NCBI GenBank assembly: GCA_007922225.1
Contig: ML679956.1
Location: forward strand, 13,737,049 to 13,801,048
Reading direction: 5' to 3'
Length of the DNA: 64,000 nt
Origin: Emydura subglobosa
Taxonomy: Eukaryota; Chordata; Testudines; Chelidae
The translations under genes and the position numbers were made by a program. The notes under the pieces are model-generated. The model saw only the letters and a program-made list of their open reading frames with translations, ran no database searches and had not been told where the DNA came from. Below are positions 11,961 through 22,500 of the stretch, in pieces; the stretch's first letter is position 1, and each line of letters opens with the position of its first letter.

Positions 11961-12380
11961 AGTATATTGTGTAAATCTTTTATTCTCCTTATATACATGA
12001 GGAATGAAATAATTTAAATATCAACATTATTAACTACCACTAGGGTATGAGTTAACACCTTAATGAAAGAACAAATATCAGATCTATTGTTCCCAGTCTC
12101 TGGAAACTGGACTTTTTGGCATTTTTGATATTTTCTTCATAATTATAACAGCTAGAAAATTTGTTTTTTTAAACTAGAAGTTGTGATTCTGAAAACAAGT
12201 TAGTAGCTTCAGAGAAGTGCTGGTACAACATATTGGTGCCCACCACCTGTTTCTGAGCCCTAGTTCATTCCAAAATACTCATCTTTGGGCTGAAGCTTTT
12301 TATGGTTGGTGTCTACCTGAATATGACTTTTTGATGCTGAAGAAGAAAAAAGTTGGTTAAAAATTTTTCTCATTGTTAAA

Positions 12381-12413
12381 CAAAACAAAACAAAACAAAA
12401 CAAAACAAAAAAA
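12381..12413. repeat. (CAAAA)n microsatellite
   Basis: Six consecutive CAAAA units followed by extra A residues. It is a simple tandem repeat in intron 2 with no evident function. Confidence 0.9.
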
Positions 12414-12764
12414 GCCCTAAACATTTTTCAGGGAAAACTTGAAAAAACAATTGAACCTTTTTATTTTAAAACTATCTGAAATACACCATGTCATGGTGCA
12501 TATATAGCTAAAAATGCTTTTAAAAGATGGTCTTAAATGTCGATATGGTGCAGAGCTAGCTAACTATATAGTGATTTACATAGTCAGGAAGGCTGCTTAA
12601 AACATACAAGTGCTTAAAAGCTAAAGGAAGGTTGTTCCACCCTCAGACCATGTGGTCGAAAGTAAAATACTCAGGGCTGGGAACCTAGAACTTCTGAGTT
12701 CTTTTCCTTGTTAGTGACTGTGTAATATTTGTTCTTGTATAACACTTTAGTAAAATTTACTTAA

Positions 12765-12850
12765 GCTTCACAGCATTTCTATAAAGTAAGTAAATATCAC
12801 TCCCATTGTATAAATGTTGAGGCTTATAAATTAAGAGTAAGATTATCAAA
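12765..12850 (-). repeat. MIR-like remnant
   Basis: The order CACAGCATTTCTATAAAGTAAGTA, then TCCCATTGTATAAATG, then GAGGCTTATAAATTAAGAG resembles the minus-strand 3' half of MIR. It is very diverged and the call is tentative. Confidence 0.45.
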
Positions 12851-13577
12851 GGACTGTGCACACTCTAATTCAGATCTGGTCAACTAGTGCCCTGGGGTTG
12901 GCAGTCTAGTTGGTCCAGTAAAAGATGATACCTGACCCACCTTGTCTTTAAAATTAAAATGTAGAATTCTGTATCTTGTCAGAACCTTGCTTTGATTTGC
13001 CGCAGAGAGTTAGTTATATCTGCTTGCCATATTCTTGTAACATACATTCTGTAATTATGCTTGAGTATTTAGTGTGATTATAAACTGGTTGTAATTGACA
13101 ACTGTCATCCTGAATAATCATTTTCATTGTTAAAGAACATCTCATAAAAATAAGCAAAACATTAGTGCAGTTTTAGCAGGTAGCCATCCAATTAACGGCA
13201 TACTGATTAAGTTTGCTGAATTAATGTTACAAAGTGAACCCAGTTCAGACTTGATTTTTTTCTGAATATTTGTCATCTGGTAGCGATGCTTTCTAATTGT
13301 TTGCCCGACAAGAGAATGTGACTGTCCCAATTTTTCAGTTTATAGTCTTATCCTGTCAAGTAAATTAAAATGAAATGATGTTGCTGCTGTGATTGTCTAA
13401 AAGTGTTTCTCTGTGTTCTACCTGGTCTTTTCTGGATCAGAGCTTTTAATTTTTATTCTCTTGTTTATAATGTCTGAATCTCATATGCTTAGTTTTGTCT
13501 TCACGTTAATATAAATTTAAAATGCCATTGTTACCACAAGTATGGGACTGAGAGTCAGAATTGAGACTGATAATATA

Positions 13578-13750
13578 CAGTCGAATCTCAGAGTTACAAA
13601 CACCAGAGATACGAACTGACATGTCAACCCCATATCTCGTTTGGAATTGGAAATACACAATCAGGCAGCAGCAGAGACCAAAAAAAGAAATACATTACAG
13701 TACTGTATTAAATGTAAACTATTACAAAAATAAAGGGAAAGCAGTAAGTA
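13578..13750 (+). repeat. DNA-transposon-like fragment (MITE 5' end)
   Basis: Begins ACAGTCGAATCTCAGAGTTA and runs through GGCAGCAGCAGAGACC to AATAAAGGGAAAGCAG. I recall this as the 5' part of a non-autonomous DNA element frequent in turtle genomes whose terminus reads CAGTAGAACCTCAGAGTTACGAAC. The matching 3' terminus is not visible, so the copy appears truncated. Short open frames across it are not genes. Confidence 0.5.
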
Positions 13751-14029
13751 AAAATTCTAATCTTTAAATGATAGTTTATATAATGTCCATCCAGTTGGAA
13801 AGCTAGATCTGATCATACTGAATAGCAGTAGTCTAGTCCTCCACGGTTGCAGTCTGTTGTTGCTGTTGAGTGCTCACTATAATTGTGTTAATGAATGTTT
13901 TTTGTTCTGATTTCTCTTCAAGCCAGTAGAGAATAACCTAATGGGTCTGGAAAGCATGTACATTTGGGCCATTCACTAATGTCTGTATCAAAGCTTAGAG
14001 TGTGCTTTGATACATACATGTTTGTGGAT

Positions 14030-15400
14030 TTGTTTTTATTAAGTTCTTTGTGGGATGTCCCTATTTTCCATTGCATTGCTACAGAACGAGAACCGTATGT
14101 CCATCAAAAGCAATATAACCTGTGAAAGGCCAGGTGGCTTTGTGGTTAAAAGCTTTACTAAACCTGCATATAGACAGTCATTTGTTGTGAGTTTGGTGGT
14201 AAATGTAATTTTAGAGGTGACCACTGACACAGGGAACTAGCTTTTTCCTCCTATCTCAAAATCAAGAGTCTAGTGGACTGTCAGTTGCCTAATGGACCAG
14301 TTCTTTCTAGTATCTAGGCTTCTTTGAGGAGTCAAAGCATTGAAACCATATGAATGGTAGTTGCTGTATCCTGAAGAATCTGACCTCCATGCAATTGCAG
14401 CTTTATGGTTTACCCTTTCACATTGTTCATCTCTGATAAGTTTTTGGACATAAAGGCCAGAATTGTTTCCACTGCTGTGAGATCCAGTATAGCATTTTCT
14501 CACTTCAGTCACAATGATGGTGTAAGTTGATACAATACAATATGCCCCTTGTCTTGCTTGTTTTGGTCTCTTTAAAAATGACCCTGAATCAGCTTCTTCA
14601 GTGTGTGCTGAATGGATGACAAGCAAAAGAATCTCTTTTTGATCATTGTCTCCAGTGTTCAGACCTGACTAGCAAGCCAGCCTACATGGTGGTGATCTCC
14701 CAAAAATAGCTTGTTTGCCTCTAAGGCATGAACAAGAGCTCCTGTACTTAAGCAGTAAAGTGTTAAAATCTTTCAAACTTCGGTTTTTAAGATAGGGAAA
14801 TCTCTTTTGATATTTAGAATAGCAAGCTCATAGTTGTGGTTGAATCAGTACACAATAATGTGAAGAGTTTCTTGTCTAAACTTGACCTGCAACATACCAT
14901 TTGAACAGCCTGTATTCACCATATCATCTTAAATTTAAGCCAAGCATGTTTGACTGGAGCTAGTCTACTTCCTAGAACTTTTAATACTATTTCTATGTGA
15001 TACCATTAGTTGTTCTATATTTCTAATGTACTATAGCACCAAAACAGTATTTTTTCCAGCCCTGCATAAATATGTTGTATATGGGCTTGTTACTCAGGCT
15101 TAGGCCTATGAATGGATCCATCAGCAAGTACAGTAATAAACTTTGATTTCTGAGACAAACTCAGTGGTTCCTATAAAGTCTTTCACACTGGATACTTACT
15201 TTGAGCCAAGATTTAGGGCTAGTTTTGGCTTGCCAGTTGCAAAGTATTTCAAAATTTCTAAAAATGAAATGATGTTTGGCAGATAAGCAGTGTTAACGAG
15301 GTGGCAAACTTCTGGATCGCTTGACGTTAATTTTCCAGAGCAGTTAATAATAATTGTGGACAAAATAACGCATTGTCTGATTCTTTGCATTTCATATGAG
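14030..15400 (-). pseudogene. Possible processed pseudogene of unknown parent
   Basis: On the minus strand, open stretches at 15390-15196 and 14626-14270, joined by frame-shifted and stop-containing stretches, give peptide-like text with ordinary amino acid composition, for example FLKRPKQARQGAYCIVS and SSGLYVQKLIRDEQC-like runs. No splice signals are evident and the segment ends near an AATAAA-type motif on the minus strand at about 14033-14040. This would fit a decayed retrocopy. I do not recognise the parent gene and see no poly(A) tail or target duplication, so chance open frames remain a real alternative. Confidence 0.25.
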
Positions 15401-16444
15401 TAACAAAGCTGTCACATACATGTGGGGAGAAACACTTGTAAAAAGAAATTGCCTTTTTTTCAGAAAGCGCCTTATACTTTCCTCAAAGTAAACATTTTGT
15501 TTGACATGAAACCCATGGATAATTAGCTTTTCATGAATTTTTGTCAGTCCACTGAGATGTTTGTACCTTGAGCCGAGTGACTGTAAACATCAGACTTGGG
15601 CATAATGCAAAACCTTGTACTCTCTTTGCTAAATTTTCCCAGGGTAGCTCATTTATCATGTTTCCATTCCTACCTGCCCCCTCCGATTACCCTTGCTAAG
15701 ATTGGCAGCTCATTACTTCTGTGCCTTGATGTTGCTCAGTATGCCCCCAAGTTTTCCCTGTTGCTTTGTGCAGTTCCTTGCCTGCTGAGTAATTCTGCTT
15801 GCCCAGATAGCACTTTTACTTGTTCATGGTTTCTGGGAAATAGGATTTTTCAGACTATACCAATTTTTAAGCTAAAATGTTTGTTGAGTACAGTATTCTT
15901 CTCTTCCTAGCCTAAATTGTTGTATAGTGAGGTCATACTATGTTTCACTCCAAAAGTGGGTGAAGTCTACATTTCAATAAATGCCTTCTGGGATTCATTT
16001 GGCAGGAAGTGTTATATAAATTATATAAATATTCTGAAATTGGTGAACTGGTTAACTAACACAGGTTTTACAAATCTTCCTTATTTTCTGTAACTGCTGA
16101 GTTTGTGTGACCTTTGATGTGAAAGATTCCCCCTGACGATATTTTAGGCAAAGGTGTGGTGAGGAGAAAAGCCAAAATTTAATAACTTTGATAATGTAAA
16201 TGTTTTAACTATACTTAACAATAATACTAAAACAATTGTGAATATGTTTAGAAGGGATTTTTAAGGAGAGCAATACGGGAGGGTAGAAAAATCAATGCCT
16301 AGTGGGATTATTATGCTGTAAACATGTTCTCTCCATAGCTGAAAGCATTTGTTGTTGAACTGGAAAGATTTGATTTTTTGTAGTTAAGTTAGATTAATCC
16401 GCCTCTTTACTAGAGATCTTAAATGTACTTTTTGTTTAAAACAG

Positions 16445-16512
16445 AGAGTGTCCCATCCAAGAATCTGGAATATTGAAATCGGTCATCCATTCATATGATG
16501 CACTGCTAATAG
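16445..16512 (+). CDS. TOPAZ1: TOPAZ1-like exon 3
   Basis: 68-nt exon after TTTAAAACAG and before a GTAAGAATG donor. It completes the AG|A Arg codon from exon 2 and reads ECPIQESGILKSVIHSYDAL then LI plus one base. Both ends match phase (2 in, 1 out). Small size and exact frame continuity support it. No domain is assignable. Confidence 0.8.
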
Positions 16513-16860
16513 GTAAGAATGGAAATATTTAGAATATGTAGTTGAGGGAGAACAGATGGGTAGATATTCAGTAGCAAAACCCATACCTTAATTTCTTTCT
16601 AAAATAAATTAGAAAAATTTGTCATTTCAGTAATGTATCAGTTCTTGCTTCTCTATTACTGTAATATTTACTTTGAAGAAACTCTTTGAAGGAACTCTTA
16701 AAGCTTTCATATTGAAATAATTTTATACAAATTTTACATTTAAGCAGCACTTTGAGTTCTTAAAATTTCATTGCTATAACAGTCTTTGATATTGAGAAAA
16801 TGTAAGCTTTATTATAGCTTAGTATGGGAGACTTCACAGTAATGTGTTCCATCTTTTCAG

Positions 16861-16991
16861 CTGATGAGATTCAAAAACATGATTCCTCAAATGGAAGCTG
16901 TCCTTTACGAGGTGTAATGGAGGACTCTTTCAAGAATGGACAACTGACTGAATCAGATGAACATGTAAAGGGTTCTCACATGGATGAGAAG
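16861..16991 (+). CDS. TOPAZ1: TOPAZ1-like exon 4
   Basis: 131-nt exon after CCATCTTTTCAG and ending ATGAGAAG|GTACTA. It completes the split Ala codon from exon 3 and encodes about 44 residues, starting ADEIQKHDSSNGSC and ending GSHMDEK. The exit is phase 0. The polar, acidic composition continues exon 2. An open frame starting at 16824 is intron plus this exon. Confidence 0.8.
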
Positions 16992-17399
16992 GTACTAAAG
17001 AAAGTATTATGTCACAAAGTAATCTGGGCAGGAAGGATAGTGGTCCACAAAGAAAATCCTAATTACTGATGGTATTTCATACTCATATTCCATTTTAATT
17101 TTACATAGTAAAGAGTACAGCTGCTTTTCTAAAGAGGGTTTTATTGATCACTTTAATATGTACTGTATACCAGGTCAGAGTCTTATTTGACAAACTATTT
17201 TTCTGTTTTCTTACTGACCTTGGATTTAAAATTTTAACTTGAACAAGACGTTATATCAATCATTGTAGCTTTATTCATATATTACCAATAATATAAATCA
17301 TGTTATTCTAATAAAAATACACGCAAACACTGCATTGTATGTCTATTAAAGCCGGTCTGTATATAACATAACTTTTCACTTCCTTGCTGTTTGTTAGGT

Positions 17400-18025
17400 A
17401 TGGCATCAAATGTTCTCCCTCTTGAAGCCTCAGAAATGGGTGTGGGAGATCCTTTGGGCCTGCAGGGGAGAGAAAAAGCATTGGCCCTTTAAGGATTGCT
17501 CCACATCCCTCTATGCTGGACTTGAGAAGGGGAAGAGAGGGGCCTCTGTCTGACTGATTGTGACAGAAGGGGTGCATAAGCCAGTTGGCTCCCTAGAACC
17601 TAACAGGAGAGTTTATAAGCCCTTACCCCTGCTCAGGGGGACCATTCTATACTGGGAAGAAAAGCTCTTCCTTCCATCCCTTGGAATTAAAGTAGGGCTG
17701 GGGATTTTGGGCTCTTTGACCTCATGCTAGTTGCCTTTTTGAGACTGGGAAGGAATTTCTACTCTGTCAGATTGGCCAGGGTTCAGTGAATGTTTTCAGC
17801 TTCCTCTAAGTAGCCCAGGGTAGGTTAAGTTGTAAAATTAATACTGTTGCAACTTGGCAGGTGCTCAGCTCAGTTAGTGATTAACAGGGGGATCTGTTTC
17901 CCTGATGAACTGGAATTGGAAGCAGATTGGCTTAAGTGCATGTGTGTTGTGTGGTATTGATGGCCTATGATATAGAGAAGGTCAGACTAGATGATGTCAT
18001 GGTCCCTTTTGGCCTTAAATTCTGA
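17400..18025 (+). mobile_element. CR1 LINE 3' end (truncated)
   Basis: The right end, GATGGCCTATGATATAGAGA then GGTCAGACTAGATGATGTCA and GGTCCCTTTTGGCCTTAAAT, is the characteristic 3' tail of CR1 retrotransposons. The upstream 500 bp is more G+C-rich than its surroundings and probably belongs to the same 3' UTR. The left boundary is a guess. No reverse transcriptase sequence is present, as usual for 5'-truncated CR1 copies. It lies in intron 4. Confidence 0.65.
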
Positions 18026-18029
18026 CCCC

Positions 18030-18320
18030 ATCTTCTTTAGGAGATAGGGTATGAGGTCAGCGCTCTTAATGTTAGATACAATGGATAGACAAACCCTCTC
18101 TTCACCACACACTTAACCCTCAGGTGAGGGAGGGTAATGGAGCCTCTGCAACGGACTGGGACCAGGTTAACAGGGTGAGATGAGTGACGATAACATTCCA
18201 TTGCAGGGTATGGATTACAGAAGAAGGAAAGGATGATCTGTACTAGATGAGTAATTGCAAGATAGCTCCTACTTGTGTTGCTTAATAAAGTTGCAGTCTA
18301 GTTGAGCCACATTCCTGGTG
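18030..18320. other. Intron 4 sequence of possible repeat origin
   Basis: Between the CR1 tail and exon 5 the sequence is locally G+C-richer, with an AATAAAGTTGCAGTCTAG motif at about 18284 that looks like the end of a retroelement transcript or LTR. I cannot assign a family. No coding content is seen. Confidence 0.3.
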
Positions 18321-18981
18321 CCTTGCCTTGTCTTCCTATAGTGTCCAAGCTAGCGGTACATACTGTCTACTCCTCCACCCCAAGGTATACACCTTGCTAC
18401 TTGAACAACCATCACACCACATACAACACATCATACCCTCAACTCTTCCCCAGTAGGAACAGCAAACCAGTTATTTATGTTTGGAGGAGGCGGTGATGGA
18501 ATGAAGAATATTTGTTTTGAGTCCCCCTGCTAATTTTTGTGTGTTCAGCAACATTTTCCTGTTTCTTTTAAACATTTTTATCTTTCCTGAGGTTGAGAGA
18601 GAAACCCAACAAACCACAGGTGAAACTAACTATATGCGGAAAATATGAAACAAACTATGGACAATCTGTGTTTTTCCTCTAATCTTTAATTTATAATAAT
18701 CTTGTGTATAACAATAGTAGCTTAAAAAAAGTCAGTCAAATGTAACTTTTAAATTTACTGTTTCTCTTTAAATAACAATAGCTGCCATTGTCTATAGTAG
18801 ATTTTATATAGTAAAAGATAACTGCTCATGTTTGAGCCCCCATTAAAGTGGGGATGATATGCAGAAACTTAGGGTGTGTAAAATATAATATGTACACTGA
18901 ACACAGTTCTGAAATATTGTTTGATATACAGGATAGAATTATCTGAATTTTACATTTATTTAAATTATAATCATTTCACAG

Positions 18982-19049
18982 TACAGATTTTCAGGCAAGT
19001 TGGCTGCTATAAAAGAAGAAAAAGTAAATATTCATGAAGCTGAAAAAAG
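18982..19049 (+). CDS. TOPAZ1: TOPAZ1-like exon 5
   Basis: 68-nt exon after AATCATTTCACAG, with donor AAAAAAG|GTATGTGTG. It reads YRFSGKLAAIKEEKVNIHEA then EK plus two bases. The two bases AG join the C at 32812 as a Ser codon, so the next exon is 13.8 kb away and no intermediate exon is needed. The YRFSGK start is echoed by FRYSGK at the start of exon 7. Confidence 0.8.
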
Positions 19050-19539
19050 GTATGTGTGGTGACATACCTTTGAGTAATGTATGCTATCTTTTCTTGAGTA
19101 ATGTATGCTAATGATAAAGTGAAAGACAATTTATTTTACCAAATCTCAACAGCCTGATTTTACTTGCTCTTTCTTCTTCCACTTACATCATGACTATTTA
19201 TGTAGAAAATTAAATGGACATAAATTAATATGTTTGTAGAGCCAGAAATATCAGAGGTATAATGTAGTTGTTATATCCTGGCATAGTGGACAGAATTTTG
19301 TTTGTTTGCAGTTTATTTTTATGATGTAGATCAGTGTCTTATCTATTCAAGCATCTCAGAATGAATGCATTTGAAAATGTATTCCAGTATGGATGATTAG
19401 TCTTGAGGTGATGAACTATAAAGTAGTAGTATTCAGTGTATTTGGATTAGCTCTCTTGTAGAATTAATAATTTGACTAAATTAATATAATCCAGGAATAC
19501 AGTTGGCTATGATACAGTTATGTCTAAAACTGCGCAAGT

Positions 19540-22500
19540 GCATATATTGCAGGGGTCCCAAACCTTTTTGTTCCAACAAGAATGAACTAAAGTAACATAC
19601 TACTCTTAACAAGGTGCATGCACAAAAATCCAATGTACCAGCAGTGCATGTATTTGCAAACTGGATTGGGGTCTGGGGAATAAATTTACTTTTTTCTTTT
19701 ATTTAACAAATACACTTTATTCTCTCTGCTAAGGTTTACAGATCCGTTACAATGCGTACTTCCAACTTCCTTGCAGCTTGAGGACAGAACCAGGCCTGCC
19801 AGTCACTGGCAGCATAGGAATGCGCCTTCTGAAGTTCCCTCTAGTTTTACCTGTCTCCGCAGCAGCTGACAACTCAGCTATACCTCCCTGCTGTAGAAAT
19901 TGCCTCAGGAGAATTCCAAACTTTATTTCAAATTTTTAAACTAACAGTTTGTTTCAGTAACTCCTCTGTGTAATTCCCAGCTATGTACTAGGGCTGCACT
20001 TGGTTTTTGGGGTGATTGTCCCAGTTCCCCCTTTGAGACATTTGTGGTAGCTGGTGCTCCTGCAGCCTTTGGGATCAGAGCTAGGCCAAAAAAAAGTGGT
20101 TCTCCTGCTCTTCTTTGAGGCGGTTGGCTGGCTCTGTGGGCAGAGGTAGTTTCCCTCTCACTGCACTGCATTCTGTGTGGCGTGACTTCAGCCTACCTTC
20201 CCTGAGCAAGGAGGGAGCTGCCTGTCAGGATCAGAGAAGCTGGCTCTTCTGAGCAGAAGCAGCCCATCCTGGGCAAGGTTGTTTTGGTTCCCTTCCCCCC
20301 AGGAGGAACAGAGGTAGGTAAGATTGGAAAAGAACGGGCTCTGGGACAAGTAGTCTCCACTCTCCTCATCTCCATAAGGGGACTGGAGTCAGGAGGGCTA
20401 CACGACAAATGAAAGACTGCACCAGAAGTCCATTTAGTCCATACAAGCCACCACATCTCTGACTGGAGTTCAGCCACCTCCTGCTCCAACCTACCCGTCC
20501 ACTTCCGTAAGACACCAGAGACTACATGGACACCACCAACACTGGAGAATGTGGTAAGGGGGGCTTTAAGCCTAGCCTTCTCCTTCTGCTGCCACTTCTA
20601 TAACAGATGCATCTTCCCTCCACCCAGGGGGATCTTGACTCAAAACCCAGGCTGAGAACACCAGGCAAATCAGACCTGTCTAGACTATATAGACCCTATG
20701 CAACATAAAGGGATGGAGCTTCTGGGAAGCCCATACTTGAGCCTCAAGCTAGTGCCTTCCTTGGCAGACCCACAAGGCACCCATGTGGGCATAGATTGTG
20801 TTAATTTAGATTAAATAAATGGGCCCAAGGAGTAAAAAGTGTTGATGTGACCTGTAACTGCCTAACACTAAACCGTTTTAAACAAGATGAGGGGTTTGGT
20901 AAACAGCCCTCGGCCTGCTTAGTACCATGGCAAATATATCATTAAAAAACTTTTATTAAAGATACAGAAAAACAAGGAAAAATAGTTAAAACAACTTGAA
21001 ATATAAAATATTAAATAAGTTTTTCATTTTAACAACATCCACCATTCCCTTTTCTTTTAGCTGTCGAGCAATTTTAGAAGGAAAATCCCTTTATTTCAAC
21101 AGTCTCTTAGAGGTAATAACTGTCCTTTTTGGGAAAGAGGAAAGTTAGTTGAGATGGGCTGGAACTGTTGTTGAAGTCTGATTCTCTTTCTTAGAATACA
21201 AAACAAGACAAACACACAAAATGGGAAAGAAAAGAACAGCAAAGATAGAAAATGTGTCTTTGGAGTTGACTCACTTGCAACGTTACTGCTGGAGAAACAC
21301 AGGCACATCACACTCTTATGAGCCACTCCGAGACCTGGCAAATTTGTACCAGCATTGGTCTATTTAGAGTATTGCTTTTAGTTGCCTCTCTGGTCAGAGG
21401 CTTACAGCAGTGTTGCCAAGTAAGCAGTCATGGCTGGCAAAGCCAGACCCTTATTAGACAGAAGGAAAAAGATGGGGGTAGGAAAGAAGAAATAAGGTGA
21501 GGAAGGAAGAAGAGACATTGGAAGTTTTGGGGGGGTGATGCAAAGTCTCCCATCCCAGATGGTATTCAAGATTTAGCTGGATCTGGTGGAGGTGGTGGTG
21601 TCATTTGGGTCCCTAGTTCTGTCCCAATCTGGTCAGGACCTCTCCCAGGATTAGGATGAAAAAGTCACAATAGTGTCACACTGAATCCCAGGAGATGGTG
21701 GGAGTGGCAGCCATGATGTGGTGAAGCTTGTTTCTTCCCCTTCTCTCTTGTTTTTTAGTCAGCCAGTGGTTACCTTTGTTCCCCCAATGTCTCTTTGAAG
21801 ATCCCCAAAAGGAGTGGGATGGAATAGCCCTTCTTCTCATTATTTTGTCCACCAATTAGGCCTGATTTCTGACACACCAATTTTGGATTATGGATTTCTA
21901 GGCCCACATTTCTCTTGTTTGCCAGGCTTAATTTTAACCCAGTCCTGGAATTATATCAGTCAGCCTTTTTGTTTGGTTTTAGCCTTTCTGATCCTTTTGC
22001 ACCTTATCTCATCAGCACGCATTATTTTAGGTTATTGTGTCATTGTATAGACTTTTACTCATTTGAGCTCACAGTTGAGCTCATACTTACGAGAAATGTA
22101 GGAGGCAAATAAGATCAGACTTTTTGAGGACAGGAAAGTCATTGGCCACATGAATTATATTCAGAGTAATACCTAAGTTCAGTTTCACTCCTCTGAAGCA
22201 AGATTATGCAGATAAACTCCCAGAAGGGAAATAAATAAATAAAATAATCAGTGCTGTCTGCTTCTCACCTTCAGAGCATACAGCAGTGCAGGTATCCTTA
22301 GCATCTAGTTCTCCTGCTCACTGTCACAGAGTGCAGCATGGCAAATCAGTGCAGAAAAGACTAAGACATAAATATGTGCTGATTCCTCTAGGCATATGTA
22401 TGCACAATCCCACAAAGAGAATTCTTCCTCCTTAAGGGGGGGGGAGGCCCAGCATTCCAAATCTGAGTTAGAGAATTAAATGGTAAAATATATTTGAAAT
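19540..22500. repeat. Unassigned LTR-like or other interspersed repeat material in intron 5
   Basis: From about 19.54 to 22.5 kb the text has the feel of interspersed repeats rather than unique intron: CAGGGGTCCCAAACC at 19551, a TTTATTAAAGATACAG motif near 20950 and long moderately G+C-rich stretches. I recall similar sequence from several turtle loci but cannot name the element or place its ends. Within it lies an exon-mimicking 52-bp segment (21061-21112), discussed under rejected items. Confidence 0.35.

Larger units (their letters stand above)
9689..16444. other. Intron 2, mostly unassigned
   Basis: 6.8 kb between exons 2 and 3. It contains an inverted SINE-like structure, a short (CAAAA)n tract, a MIR remnant, a MITE-like fragment near 13.58 kb and an exonless but partly open region at 14.0-15.4 kb, each listed separately. 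The rest is AT-rich with no recognisable feature. Confidence 0.6.

Noticed and set aside
16824..17069. Stand-alone small gene
   Set aside because: It is intron sequence plus exon 4 plus read-through; the real exon is bounded by AG at 16859-16860 and GT at 16992.
21061..21112. Candidate TOPAZ1 exon between exons 5 and 6
   Set aside because: Its 52-nt length breaks the frame into exon 6, while exon 5 joined directly to 32812 preserves it; the surrounding sequence looks repetitive.
21382..21419. 38-nt candidate exon that could restore frame if the 52-nt segment were real
   Set aside because: Weak acceptor, no recognisable peptide, only proposed to rescue the other candidate; lies in the same repeat-like block.
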